This document shows positions 8,084 through 16,667 of a stretch of 64,000 nucleotides of DNA, in pieces. Origin of the DNA: DATCMU01 sp036563245 (GTDB taxonomy: Bacteria > Pseudomonadota > Alphaproteobacteria > Rhizobiales > Devosiaceae); NCBI GenBank assembly GCA_036563245.1, contig DATCMU010000035.1, positions 40,870 through 104,869 of the forward strand, in the 5' to 3' direction. Position numbers and translations under genes: made by a program. The notes beneath the pieces are model-generated. The model saw only the letters and a list, made by a program, of their open reading frames with translations. It was not told the origin of the DNA and ran no database searches. Each line of letters opens with the position of its first letter. The first letter of the stretch is position 1.

Positions 8084-8411
8084 GCTGTCGACGGCCGAGA
8101 TCGAGGAGTGTGTCGACGCGGTGCTTCGGCTCGTGATCGACCCCGAACTCGGCCAGAACATTGTCGATCTTGGCCTGGTCTATGGCGTTGCCGCCGGCGA
8201 GGACGGGCTCGTCCACATCACCATGACCACCACGACCAAGGGCTGCCCGGCAACAGACTATCTCAAGACCGCCGCCCGAACCGCGGCCCTCAACGTGCCC
8301 GATGTCGTCGATGCAGAGGTCGAACTGACCTACGATCCGCCCTGGAAGCCGCAAATGATGACGCGCGATCTCTGGCCTCGCTTCGGCATTCAGGAGCAGG
8401 AGACATGGTAG
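8076..8411 (+). CDS. DUF59 / MIP18 / PaaD-like metal-sulfur cluster assembly protein
   Basis: 111 residues with the DUF59 signature: VIDPELGQNIVDLGLVYGV near residues 20-38 and the cysteine block TTTTKGCPATDYL near 50-62, followed by VDAEVELTYDPPWKPQMM. Relatives (SufT, PaaD, MIP18) help load Fe-S clusters onto targets. The gene starts inside the DUF2249 gene (ATGGGTGA overlap) and its stop overlaps the next start (ATGGTAG), a clear sign of coupled translation. A role in Fe-S assembly for this stress cluster is inferred. Confidence 0.9.
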   Translation: MGELSTAEIEECVDAVLRLVIDPELGQNIVDLGLVYGVAAGEDGLVHITMTTTTKGCPATDYLKTAARTAALNVPDVVDAEVELTYDPPWKPQMMTRDLWPRFGIQEQETW

Positions 8412-8641
8412 CGCCAGTCAACGCGCCGGGGGACGCCGGCGAGGGGCTGTTGCGCGTGCTGATCGAGGCGCTGCAGGCCCTTGACGCCGGTGGGCGCAAT
8501 GAACTGGCCTGCAAGCTGGCCGCGCGGGGGTGCATGAGCGTGAGGCATTCCGATCCGTTCGCCTATCGGCGTCTGGATGCGCTGCTGCATCGCCTGTCGC
8601 TCAAGCCCGGCTCGCGCGGCACGCCCGGCGCAAATCTCTGA
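8405..8641 (+). CDS. Small hypothetical protein, last gene of the DUF2249 operon
   Basis: 78 residues, not recognised. The mid-region is helical and Ala/Leu-rich (LLRVLIEALQALDAGGRNEL), followed by CKLAARGCMSVRHSDPFAYRRLDALLHRL. No signal peptide or membrane segment. The start codon overlaps the stop of the DUF59 gene by 7 bases, so it is almost certainly translated. The two cysteines flanking LAARG are worth noting, but no function can be assigned. Confidence 0.7.
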   Translation: MVAPVNAPGDAGEGLLRVLIEALQALDAGGRNELACKLAARGCMSVRHSDPFAYRRLDALLHRLSLKPGSRGTPGANL

Positions 8642-8643
8642 TT

Positions 8644-8823
8644 TCAAACCCTTGCAGCAGATGTCGCGACACGGGCGGTTGCAAGCCAGTCCGCCAGAAG
8701 GCCCCGGTCTTCCTTTGAAAAGCCTGCGCGCGTTTCCAGTGCCTCGAGCGTATCCGCGGGGTGGCAGGTTTCGTAGTGCGTCTTGAGCCAGGCGCGCGCG
8801 TCGCTAGTTGATTGATCTACCAT
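8644..8823 (-). CDS. Small 59-residue hypothetical protein
   Basis: The protein starts MVDQSTSDARAWLKTHYETC and contains ALETRAGFSKEDRGLLADWL. It is soluble, helical, and not recognised. The ATG at 8823 overlaps the stop of the 138-residue gene upstream (ATGGTAG, the same overlap type as on the other strand at 8405). It ends 2 bases from the end of the convergent plus-strand gene. The coupling and compact packing make it a likely real gene. Confidence 0.6.
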   Translation of the reverse strand: MVDQSTSDARAWLKTHYETCHPADTLEALETRAGFSKEDRGLLADWLATARVATSAARV

Positions 8824-9233
8824 TTGCGTTTCCTCGTGAATGCAGTCATGGGGGGCTTGGCGGCACGCCTTGTCTCCATTTCCACCATGATCGCTTCGGC
8901 CGTTTCGTCACCGAATGCACTCGCCACAATCCGCAAAAGCTCGGCCCGCACCGTCTTTCCGGCAATGCCGCTCTGGTCGCACATGAGTTCGAGGATTTCA
9001 GAATCCAGCCGTGAGCATTGCCGCGCATCCCAGGAGGGATCGAGCAGGCGCGCCATGCAGGCTTCGATTGCCGTCCACGAACCCTGGGCGATATGGGTAA
9101 GCACGTTGCCGGTGTGCCCGTGCGCGCGGAAGCTGGCCGTCAGCATCTGCGCGAGCGCGACGTGGCTGGAGCGCGATGGGGCGTCGCCCCGGATGCTCTG
9201 GTCCGTCCCGGTGGTGTCGACTTGCATGAGCAC
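8817..9233 (-). CDS. Hypothetical protein downstream of an NsrR-like site
   Basis: 138 residues with a GTG start, chosen because AAGGG lies 8 bases before it; an ATG at 9227 is the alternative. Soluble, with SHVALAQMLTASFRAHGHTG and a basic tail TAFTRKRKW. I do not recognise the family. It and the overlapping 59-residue gene form a two-gene unit facing the DUF2249 operon, with a palindrome of the same type 62-84 bases upstream, so it probably belongs to the same regulon. Confidence 0.65.
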   Translation of the reverse strand: MLMQVDTTGTDQSIRGDAPSRSSHVALAQMLTASFRAHGHTGNVLTHIAQGSWTAIEACMARLLDPSWDARQCSRLDSEILELMCDQSGIAGKTVRAELLRIVASAFGDETAEAIMVEMETRRAAKPPMTAFTRKRKW

Positions 9234-9294
9234 TTCTATTGCCCTTTCCTGCAGGATCGTGAGTGTGCGGTTGCGGGCGTTGTCCCGAGGCTAA

Positions 9295-9317
9295 AAGATA
9301 TATATGCAATACATGAT
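9295..9317. promoter_or_regulatory. NsrR-like palindrome upstream of the 138-residue gene
   Basis: Reads AAGATATATATG then CAATACATGAT. 17 of 22 non-central positions match the NsrR-type consensus. It lies between the end of the MocR gene and the start of the minus-strand gene at 9233. It shares the core TGCAATAC with the site at 5727-5749 (minus strand). Confidence 0.5.
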
Positions 9318-9357
9318 TTAGTCCAGTATTTGCGTGCACCTGTAGCGCCGTGCCGGT

Positions 9358-10851
9358 CTAGGCCGCCGATCCGTTTCTTTGTTCCAGAGCTGCCTGCGCC
9401 AGGTGTGCGACGCCGGGCCAGATTCGCTCGTCGGGTATCGAAGAGAAGCTGAGCCGGAAGTAGTTTCGTCCATCGTCCGGATTGTTGAAGTAGATTTCTC
9501 CGGTTTCGATGACCACGCCATGTTCGATCGCCGACGCAGCAAGGCGGCCGGCATCAAGCGATTTCGGGCCTTCGATCCAGAACGAGGTGCCGCCGAAGGC
9601 CGGGGGGTGCGCCCAGCCCGAGAAATGCTTTTCCAGTGCCGCGTAAAGGGTTTGCCAGCGCATGGCATAGGCGCGGTGCAGCTTGGACACCAGGGTGTCG
9701 TGATGCCCCAGCGACAGGAAGAGCGCGGCAACCCTCTGGTTGTTTCCGGGTGGGTGACGAAGCACCAGCCGGCGCAGCGCGCGCGCCTCGCGGATGATCT
9801 CCCGCGGCCCGACCATGAAGCCGATGCGGATGCCCGGCATCAGCGATTTCGACAGGCTCCCGGTATAAAGAACGCGACCTGTGGTATCGAGCGACTTGAG
9901 CGCCGGAATGGGGCTACCGTAATAGTTGGTCTCGAACTCGTAGTCGTCCTCGATGATCAGCCCATCGGACGTCTCGGCCCAGTCGAGCAGCGCCTTGCGC
10001 CTTTCAAGGCTCATCGTGACATTGGTGGGGAACTGGTGGCTGGGCGTGACGAAGGCGATCTGCGCATCCTGCAACGCATCCACTCGCAGGCCTTCCTCGT
10101 CCAATGGCACGGGGATCACCTTCGCCGACATCAGGGCGAACATGTTGCGCACATCCGCGTAGCCGGGATCCTCGATTGCCACTTTCGTGCCCGGCCTCGT
10201 CAGCAGGCTGGCCAGGACATAGAGCGAATTCTGCGAGCCGAGCGTCACCAGCACTTCGTCAGGCTCCGCCATGATGCCCCGGCGGCCAAGGATGCGATGC
10301 CGGATCTGGTCCACCAGCATGGGATCGTCTTCGGTGTAGCGATCCTCGGTCCAGGCGAACAGCCATTTCCGGTTCATCGCCTGCCGGGTGCACTCGCGCC
10401 ATGCCGAAACGGGGAACAGGCTGGCATCCACCTGCCCATAGATGAACGGATAGGGGTAGTCGTACCAGTTGCGGGGCTTGACGATGTTGGATTGCAGCGA
10501 CGGCCTGAGCACAAGGCGCGAGAGCCAGTCTATCCCCGCCTTGTTCCGGGGTGGACCGGCGGGTTTGGCCTCGGCGCCGTCTGCGTCGGCATGGCCAAGC
10601 GCGATGTCCGGCGCAACGAAATAGCCCGAACGGTCCCGTGCAGCGACATATCCGTCAGAGACCAGGGACTGGTAGACGAGCAGAACCGTGTTTTGCGACA
10701 CGTTGAGTTGCCTGGACAACTGCCGGATCGACGGCAGGCGCGCATGGGTTGGCAAGTGACCGGCGAGGATCGCGCTGACCAGTTTCTCCCGCAATTGGCA
10801 TTGCAGGGTCTTGGTATCCGACCTGGTCAAGTGAAACAGGGTCTCTTGCAT
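9358..10851 (-). CDS. MocR-type regulator (GntR helix-turn-helix plus aminotransferase fold)
   Basis: 497 residues. Residues about 15-85 form a GntR winged helix (LPSIRQLSRQLNVSQNTVLL, then YQSLVSDGYVAARDRSGYFV). The remainder is a fold-type I aminotransferase domain with the PLP lysine in LYTGSLSKSLMPGIRIGFMVG and the block IIEDDYEFE. MocR proteins sense amino acids or amines through PLP and usually control a divergent operon. Here the divergent operon begins with a semialdehyde dehydrogenase and a polyamine-type importer at 11089 onward. The ligand is not known. Confidence 0.93.
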   Translation of the reverse strand: MQETLFHLTRSDTKTLQCQLREKLVSAILAGHLPTHARLPSIRQLSRQLNVSQNTVLLVYQSLVSDGYVAARDRSGYFVAPDIALGHADADGAEAKPAGPPRNKAGIDWLSRLVLRPSLQSNIVKPRNWYDYPYPFIYGQVDASLFPVSAWRECTRQAMNRKWLFAWTEDRYTEDDPMLVDQIRHRILGRRGIMAEPDEVLVTLGSQNSLYVLASLLTRPGTKVAIEDPGYADVRNMFALMSAKVIPVPLDEEGLRVDALQDAQIAFVTPSHQFPTNVTMSLERRKALLDWAETSDGLIIEDDYEFETNYYGSPIPALKSLDTTGRVLYTGSLSKSLMPGIRIGFMVGPREIIREARALRRLVLRHPPGNNQRVAALFLSLGHHDTLVSKLHRAYAMRWQTLYAALEKHFSGWAHPPAFGGTSFWIEGPKSLDAGRLAASAIEHGVVIETGEIYFNNPDDGRNYFRLSFSSIPDERIWPGVAHLAQAALEQRNGSAA

Positions 10852-10941
10852 CGCGGTTCACCTGCTTTGAATGCTCGGGCGTCCATAGATACGCACCGGG
10901 TTTCAAACGCGCGCCAGTCAAAAGAGCGTCTGCTACTATAG

Positions 10942-10968
10942 GTTCACATAGACTGCTGCTATGTGCAC
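10942..10968. promoter_or_regulatory. Inverted repeat in the MocR / mmsA intergenic region
   Basis: GTTCACATAG at 10942-10951 faces CTATGTGCAC at 10959-10968, matching at 9 of 10 positions with a 7-base spacer. It sits 91 bases upstream of the MocR start and 120 bases upstream of the dehydrogenase start. A binding site for the MocR regulator is the obvious reading but is not proven. Confidence 0.45.
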
Positions 10969-11018
10969 GAAAAATATTCGGACAACCTGACCTGCATACG
11001 AATGGCGATGCCGGTGAC

Positions 11019-11063
11019 CAGCACGGGGGGTGCTGATCGGTCCCGGGCAAGCACCCAGGGTGC
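11019..11063 (+). promoter_or_regulatory. Two small hairpins in the mmsA leader
   Basis: CAGCAC and GTGCTG (11019-11035) form a 6-base stem, and GCACCC and GGGTGC (11051-11063) form another; their arms are related in sequence (GCAC / GTGC), so alternative pairing between them is possible. They end 25 bases before the start codon. They could influence translation or attenuation; this is only a structural observation. Confidence 0.3.
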
Positions 11064-11088
11064 GACCGCCAATCAGGGGGAGGGGCCG

Positions 11089-12546
11089 ATGAACGACTTT
11101 CTCGAACTGCCCAACGTGACATCCATTGTCAAAGGGCAGCCCAAGGCCACCGAGGTCACCTCGATCGTCGTCGACCCGGCGCGGGCGGCGCCGCTGGCCC
11201 GGCTGTCCCATGCGGACGATGCAATCGTCGACGCCGCGGTCCAGGCAGCGCGTGACGCATTCGGGGACTGGCGCGAAGTCAGTCCCGCGAACCGGGCGCG
11301 CATGCTGATGAAGTTCAGGGAGATCCTTGAGAAGAACCGCAAGGCAATGGCCGACCTGATCGTCAGGGAGCACGGCAAGCCCCTTGGCGATGCGATGGGC
11401 TCCATCCAGCGCGGCATTGAAGTCGTCGAATTCGCGATGGGCGCGCCGCACCTTCTCAAGGGCGAGAATTCCGATCAGGTCGCCACGGGCGTGGCGACAC
11501 GGTCATCGCGCAGGCCCCTGGGCGTCTGCGCCGGCATCACGCCGTTCAATTATCCGGCCATGATCCCGATGTGGATGTTCCCGCTGGCCCTTGTTTGCGG
11601 CAATACCTTCGTGCTCAAGCCGTCCGAAAAGACGCCGAGCGCGCCAAACCTGATCGCATCCATGCTTTCTGACGCCGGTGTGCCCGATGGGGTCTTCAAT
11701 GTCGTGCATGGCGGCCGCGATGTCGCCGAGGCGCTGATCGTGCATCCGGATGTAGCTTCGGTTTCGTTCGTGGGATCGAGCGCGGCGGCAAAGTCGGTCT
11801 ATGAGACCGCGGCGCGTCACGGCAAGCGCGTACAGGCGCTCGGCGGCGCCAAGAACCACGCCATCGTCATGCCCGACGCCGACCTGCCCAGCACAGTCGA
11901 TGCGATCCTGAACGGCGCATTCAATTCGGCCGGGCAGCGCTGCATGGCGATCTCGGTGGTCGTCACCGTCGGCGATGCCCACCAGGCGCTCATGCCTCGG
12001 CTGATCGAGGCGGCGTCCAGGCTGAAGGTCTCGGCCGGAAGCCGCGCGGACTGCTTTGTGCCGCCCGTCAATTCCGAGGATCAGTTCACCCGCATCCACC
12101 GCATGATCGAAAGCGGTATCGAGGAAGGCGCACACCTCGCGCTCGATGGCCGCAACCCGTCCGGTCACAAGGGCGCGGGGTTCCTGATCGGGCCGGTGAT
12201 CTTCGACGGGGTCGATCCCGCCATGACCATCTATCGCGAGGAAGTCTTCGGGCCGGTCCTCTGCGTGATAAGCGTCGAAAGCCTCGACGATGCCATTCGG
12301 CTCAGCAACGAGCATCTGCTGGGCAACGGCGCAGTGCTCTTCACCTCTTCGGGCAAGGCGGCGCATCGCTTCGAGCGCGACATCCTTTGCGGGATGCCCG
12401 GTGTGAACGTGCCGGTGCCCTCTCCGGTGGCCTACTACTCCTTCGGGGGCAACAAGAAATCGTTCTTCGGCGATCTCGCCATGCACGGCCCGGACGGCAT
12501 CAACTTCTTCACGCGGCGCCAGGTCCTGACGACGCGATGGCCATGA
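11089..12546 (+). CDS. mmsA: CoA-acylating methylmalonate/malonate-semialdehyde dehydrogenase (first copy)
   Basis: 485 residues. MmsA-type enzymes convert methylmalonate or malonate semialdehyde, NAD+ and CoA to propionyl-CoA or acetyl-CoA plus CO2. Characteristic blocks are GITPFNYPAMIPMWMFPLA, KPSEKTPSAP, GGAKNHAIVMPDAD and the catalytic cysteine in AGQRCMAIS; the end reads TRRQVLTTRWP. The ATG at 11089 follows GGGGGAGGGG. It heads an operon with a polyamine-type importer, a cysteine hydrolase and an omega-aminotransferase, which together fit beta-alanine to malonate semialdehyde to acetyl-CoA. A second copy is at 21588. Confidence 0.93.
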   Translation: MNDFLELPNVTSIVKGQPKATEVTSIVVDPARAAPLARLSHADDAIVDAAVQAARDAFGDWREVSPANRARMLMKFREILEKNRKAMADLIVREHGKPLGDAMGSIQRGIEVVEFAMGAPHLLKGENSDQVATGVATRSSRRPLGVCAGITPFNYPAMIPMWMFPLALVCGNTFVLKPSEKTPSAPNLIASMLSDAGVPDGVFNVVHGGRDVAEALIVHPDVASVSFVGSSAAAKSVYETAARHGKRVQALGGAKNHAIVMPDADLPSTVDAILNGAFNSAGQRCMAISVVVTVGDAHQALMPRLIEAASRLKVSAGSRADCFVPPVNSEDQFTRIHRMIESGIEEGAHLALDGRNPSGHKGAGFLIGPVIFDGVDPAMTIYREEVFGPVLCVISVESLDDAIRLSNEHLLGNGAVLFTSSGKAAHRFERDILCGMPGVNVPVPSPVAYYSFGGNKKSFFGDLAMHGPDGINFFTRRQVLTTRWP

Positions 12547-12699
12547 ACGGCGCGGGACCGGTCTGAGGGGGCCGTTCCCGCCACGGGTTCGGGGCGAACG
12601 CGGCTTTGCCCGGACGTGACTGCGAAGTTCTCGAACAGGCCTGGTTCGAGCGAATGCGGACAAATCGGCATTGGCTGGACCGGGGAGGAGGAGACCAAG

Positions 12700-13800
12700 G
12701 TGACCATAGAGCTCAAGGGCATTCAGAAGGTGTTTCCGGGAGCCGGCGCGCAGCCGGTGCTGGACGGCGTCGACCTGCAGATCCAGGACAATGAATTCTT
12801 CACCCTGCTTGGGCCCTCCGGTTGCGGCAAGACCACCCTGCTCAGGCTTATCGCCGGATTCGAGCGCCCGACCGCGGGCAGCATCGTGCTGTTTGGCAAG
12901 AGGGTGGAAGGTACCCCGCCGAACGAGCGCCCGGTCAACACCGTGTTCCAGCACTACGCCCTGTTTCCGCACCAGACCGTGGCCCGCAATGTCGGGTTCG
13001 GGCTGCGCATGTTGCGCCGGCCCGCCGAGGAAATCGATCGCGAAGTGGGCCGGATGCTGGAACTGGTTCGCCTCGGCGCGTTGGCCGACCGGTTTCCGCA
13101 CCAGTTGTCGGGGGGGCAGCAACAGCGGGTGGCATTGGCAAGAGCGCTCGTAACCAGCCCGCGCGCACTGCTCCTTGACGAACCGTTGTCTGCCCTGGAC
13201 TCGAAGTTGCGTGACGAGATGCGCGTGGAGCTTAAGACCCTGCAGCGGGAAACGGGCATCACGTTCATTTTCGTCACGCACGACCAGGGTGAGGCCCTGG
13301 CCATGAGCGATCGCATTGCGGTGCTCAGGGAAGGGCGCATCGAGCAGATGGGCGTGCCCGATGACATCTACGAGCGACCGCGAACGCGGTTCGTCGCGCA
13401 ATTCGTGGGCGACATGAACGTGTTCGAGGGACGGCTGATCAAGCCGCCTGGCGGGCCATTTGCCTTCCGCACCAGGTCGGGGGCAATTCTTCCCATCGCG
13501 GAATCGACCCGCCAGGATGACAATGCCGAGATGCTGGCCGTGGTCCGGCCGGAAAAGATCAGGCTTGCGCTTGCCGAAACCGGCGATGACTCGCAGGGCG
13601 GTCCCCGTCTCAGCGGGGTCGTCAGCAACAAGCTCTACCTTGGCACCGACACTGTCTATTTCGTCGATCTGCCCCACGGCGAGACGCTACGCGCGCGAAT
13701 GCAGAATGCAGCCGTATCCGGCGACAGTTTCGAAATCGGCGCGTCAGTCCTGGTCAATGCCGACAAGGGTGCATTCCGCGCGGTGGACCGCCGGCCATGA
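12700..13800 (+). CDS. ABC transporter ATP-binding protein, polyamine (PotA) type
   Basis: 366 residues with a GTG start chosen for the GGAGGAGGAG stretch just upstream. Walker A is GPSGCGKTT, the signature is LSGGQQQRVALARAL, Walker B is ALLLDEPLSALD, and the switch His is in FVTHDQGEA. Residues about 270-366 form a TOBE-type regulatory domain. It would energise the permease pair that follows with a 4-base ATGA overlap. The PotA/spermidine assignment is at family level only. Confidence 0.93.
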   Translation: MTIELKGIQKVFPGAGAQPVLDGVDLQIQDNEFFTLLGPSGCGKTTLLRLIAGFERPTAGSIVLFGKRVEGTPPNERPVNTVFQHYALFPHQTVARNVGFGLRMLRRPAEEIDREVGRMLELVRLGALADRFPHQLSGGQQQRVALARALVTSPRALLLDEPLSALDSKLRDEMRVELKTLQRETGITFIFVTHDQGEALAMSDRIAVLREGRIEQMGVPDDIYERPRTRFVAQFVGDMNVFEGRLIKPPGGPFAFRTRSGAILPIAESTRQDDNAEMLAVVRPEKIRLALAETGDDSQGGPRLSGVVSNKLYLGTDTVYFVDLPHGETLRARMQNAAVSGDSFEIGASVLVNADKGAFRAVDRRP

Positions 13801-14753
13801 CCTACTCAACCTCCGGATCGGACAGCCGAATGCTGAATGCCAGACACCTGAGGCCCGGGCCGCGCGGTCGCTCGTTTCCGCTATCGCGCCTGCTCATGTT
13901 GCCCACCATAGCCGTCATCGGCTTTTTCCTTGTGGTGCCGCTGGGCATTATCGTGACCTACTCGTTCCTCGAACCCGCCACGTTCGGCGGCGTGGTGTGG
14001 TCGTTCTCTCCGGAGGCCTATATCCAGTTCCTGTTCGAACGGGACATCTTCGACGATACCCTGGCCTTCAACACCGCCTACCTGCAGATCTTCCTCAGAT
14101 CCGTGTCGCTGGCCGTCGCCGCCACGCTGGTCAGCCTGATGATCGGCTTTCCCACGGCCTACTTCATTGCGACGCGGCCCGAGCGCCAGAAGAACATCCT
14201 GATCTTTCTGATCACACTGCCGTTCTGGACCAACCTGCTGATCCGCACCTTTTGCGTGCTGCTCATCCTCAGGGACGACGGCCTGATCAACACCGTCCTG
14301 ATGGGCCTGCACATCTACGAGAAGCCGGTGACCTATCTGTACAACAACACCGCCATGGCGGCCGGCCTGGTCTACAGCTACCTGCCGTTCATGATCCTGC
14401 CGCTCTATGCCAATCTCGAGCGGCTCGACAAGGGCCTGATCGAGGCCGCCTACGACCTCTATGCAAAGCCCTGGCGGGTGTTTACCGAAGTCGTGCTTCC
14501 GCACGCGCGGCCGGGCATCATTGCGGGCAGCCTGCTGGTGTTCGTACCCAGCCTCGGCACGTTCCTGGTGCCGGACATGCTGGGCGGTGGCGGGCGGTTG
14601 CTGATCGGCAATCTCATCCAGCTCCAGTTCGGCAGCAGTCGCAACTGGCCATTCGGCGCGGCGCTCGCCGTGATCCTGCTGGCCGCCATCCTGCTCGTGC
14701 TCATGCTTGCCGCCAGCCGCAGCCGTTCGGTCAACGTCCAGGGAGGACACTGA
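13797..14753 (+). CDS. ABC transporter permease, PotB type
   Basis: 318 residues, six membrane helices starting at about residue 32 (LLMLPTIAVIGFFLVVPLG). The EAA loop that docks the ATPase is LIEAAYDLYAKPWRVFTEVVLP. The start overlaps the ATPase stop (ATGA), and the next permease starts 1 base after its stop, so the subunits are made together. The cytoplasmic N-terminus is basic and Ser/Arg-rich. Confidence 0.92.
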   Translation: MTYSTSGSDSRMLNARHLRPGPRGRSFPLSRLLMLPTIAVIGFFLVVPLGIIVTYSFLEPATFGGVVWSFSPEAYIQFLFERDIFDDTLAFNTAYLQIFLRSVSLAVAATLVSLMIGFPTAYFIATRPERQKNILIFLITLPFWTNLLIRTFCVLLILRDDGLINTVLMGLHIYEKPVTYLYNNTAMAAGLVYSYLPFMILPLYANLERLDKGLIEAAYDLYAKPWRVFTEVVLPHARPGIIAGSLLVFVPSLGTFLVPDMLGGGGRLLIGNLIQLQFGSSRNWPFGAALAVILLAAILLVLMLAASRSRSVNVQGGH

Positions 14754-14754
14754 G

Positions 14755-15585
14755 ATGGCCGCGCAATCCACCAGGTCGATGCGCTCGCTGGTTTCTTTCC
14801 GCGGTTTTGGCGCAATGGCGGCGCTTTGCCTCATCATCCTCTACGTGCCGATGGCAGTGCTGGTCACCTTCTCGTTCAACGCCAACCGCGCCGTAACCGT
14901 CTGGGGCGGCTTCAGCTTCCAGTGGTATGTGAAGGCGGCCTCCAACAGCGGCTTGCAATATGCCGCGTGGAACTCGCTTACCGTGGCGCTGATCGCCACC
15001 ACCCTGGCAACTGCCATTGCCACCTCGGCGGCGCTTGCGACCGGCCGCGGCCAGCGTTTCCGCGGTGCGCAGGCTTTCTATGCGCTTGTGAACCTGCCGT
15101 TGATGCTGCCCGAAATCATCATTGCGGTCGGCACGCTCTCCTTCTTTGCGCTGCTGGGCATGACCCTGTCGCTGACCACGGTGATCATTGCCCATACCGT
15201 GTTCTGCATCCCGTTCAGCTACCTGCCCATCCGCAGCCGGCTCGAGACCATGGATCGTCGGCTCGAGGAGGCCGCAATGGACCTCTACGCGACCCAGTGG
15301 CGTGCATTTCGCCATGTCACCATGCCCTTGCTGATGCCGGGCATCATGTCCGGCGCAATGCTGGCATTCGTGGTCTCGCTGGATGACTTCATCATCACGG
15401 CCATGGTGGCCGGCGCCGGCGCCGGAACGCTGCCGGTCTACGTCTACACCCAGCTCAAGCAGGGCGTTACGCCAGAGATCAACGCGATTTCGACCGTGTT
15501 GCTTGCCGTCTCGATCCTGCTGGTCGCGGCCTCATATTTCGTCGCCAAGGCTGGGTCCCGCTATTCCCGTCCCGCTGCATCCTGA
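14755..15585 (+). CDS. ABC transporter permease, PotC type
   Basis: 276 residues, six membrane helices; the EAA loop is LEEAAMDLYATQWRAFRHVTMP and the sequence SLDDFIITAMVAG after it is typical of PotC. GGGAGG lies 9 bases before the ATG at 14755. It completes the membrane channel with the PotB-type protein. Confidence 0.92.
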   Translation: MAAQSTRSMRSLVSFRGFGAMAALCLIILYVPMAVLVTFSFNANRAVTVWGGFSFQWYVKAASNSGLQYAAWNSLTVALIATTLATAIATSAALATGRGQRFRGAQAFYALVNLPLMLPEIIIAVGTLSFFALLGMTLSLTTVIIAHTVFCIPFSYLPIRSRLETMDRRLEEAAMDLYATQWRAFRHVTMPLLMPGIMSGAMLAFVVSLDDFIITAMVAGAGAGTLPVYVYTQLKQGVTPEINAISTVLLAVSILLVAASYFVAKAGSRYSRPAAS

Positions 15586-15608
15586 ACCTGCAACCAAAGG
15601 AGCGTCTT

Positions 15609-16643
15609 ATGAACCGCACTGCCAGCATACTCGGCCTTGGCCTTGCGGCGTGCATGCTGACTTCGATGCACGCATATGCCGAAGGGTCCCTCGCGATCTT
15701 CAATTGGGGCGACTACATCTCCGACGAGATGGTCAAGAAATTCGAGCAGACCTACGACGTCAAGGTGACCATCGATACCTACGACTCCAATGAAACCATG
15801 CTCGCCAAACTCAAGTCCGGCATCACCGGATACGATCTGGCCGTACCCAGCGACTACATGGTCGAAATCCTGATCAAGGAAGACCTGCTGGAGCGCGTCG
15901 AGCCCAATACATTCGAGAACTACAAGAACCTCGAGCCGCAATGGGCGGACGTCTACTGGGACAAGGGACGTCACTATTCGGTCCCATGGGTATGGGGCAC
16001 GACGTCCTTCACCGTGAGCACGGATGTCTACAAGGGCGACATCGACACGCTGGCGCTGATGCTCGAGCCCCCCGACGAACTCAAGGGCCGCATCAACCTT
16101 CTGCGCGACGTGAACGAGGTCATCAACGCCGCGTTGCGCTACCGTGGCCTGCCGCTGTGCAACGAGAACCCCGCCGATCTCAAGCAGGTGCAGGACCTTC
16201 TCACCAACCTCAAGCCCTACGTGAAGAGCTTTGCCTACGAGTCCAAGGAACTTGCCTCTTCCGGGGAAGTCGATCTCGCCCAGATATGGAACGGCAAGGC
16301 CTATCTCGCCCGGCTCGAGAGGCCCGATCTGCGCTACGCCTATCCCAAGGAAGGCTATACCGCCTGGATGGACAACCTGGTTGTCATCAAGGGCGCGCCC
16401 AACATCGAGAACGCCAAGCTGTTCATGAATTTCCTGATGGACCCCGAGAACGCGGCCATGATGACCAACTTCACCGGCTATGCGAACGGGGTGTCGGGAA
16501 GCGCGCAATATGTCGATCCCAAGCTCGCCGGCTCGCGAGAATACCGCCCGCCGGAAGGTGCGCCCGATCCCGAATTCGTGCCCGTGTGCAACGAAAGGGT
16601 GATCCGGCTCTATGACCGGCTGTGGACGAACTTCCTGAAGTAG
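15609..16643 (+). CDS. Periplasmic binding protein of the polyamine importer, PotD type
   Basis: 344 residues with a signal peptide (MNRTASILGLGLAACMLTSM, cleavage after HAYA). The mature start EGSLAIFNWGDYISDEMV is the PotD/PotF hallmark, with YDLAVPSDYMVEILIKEDLLE and WGTTSFTVSTDVYKGD further on. It captures the substrate in the periplasm and defines specificity. It follows the permease by 23 bases with AAAGGAGC as ribosome-binding site. Polyamines are the family default; related proteins bind other amines or acids. Confidence 0.92.
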   Translation: MNRTASILGLGLAACMLTSMHAYAEGSLAIFNWGDYISDEMVKKFEQTYDVKVTIDTYDSNETMLAKLKSGITGYDLAVPSDYMVEILIKEDLLERVEPNTFENYKNLEPQWADVYWDKGRHYSVPWVWGTTSFTVSTDVYKGDIDTLALMLEPPDELKGRINLLRDVNEVINAALRYRGLPLCNENPADLKQVQDLLTNLKPYVKSFAYESKELASSGEVDLAQIWNGKAYLARLERPDLRYAYPKEGYTAWMDNLVVIKGAPNIENAKLFMNFLMDPENAAMMTNFTGYANGVSGSAQYVDPKLAGSREYRPPEGAPDPEFVPVCNERVIRLYDRLWTNFLK

Positions 16644-16667
16644 AAGCGCAAGCTCGGAGGACGAAGA

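Noticed and set aside
11019..11063. Riboswitch upstream of mmsA
   Set aside because: Only two short hairpins are present; no known aptamer core could be recognised, so it is listed just as hairpins.
11503..13677. Very long open frame (over 700 codons) on the minus strand
   Set aside because: It lies antisense to mmsA and the PotA-type gene, whose protein motifs are unambiguous. Its own translation is rich in Arg, His and Gly without any domain; this is a GC-bias shadow.
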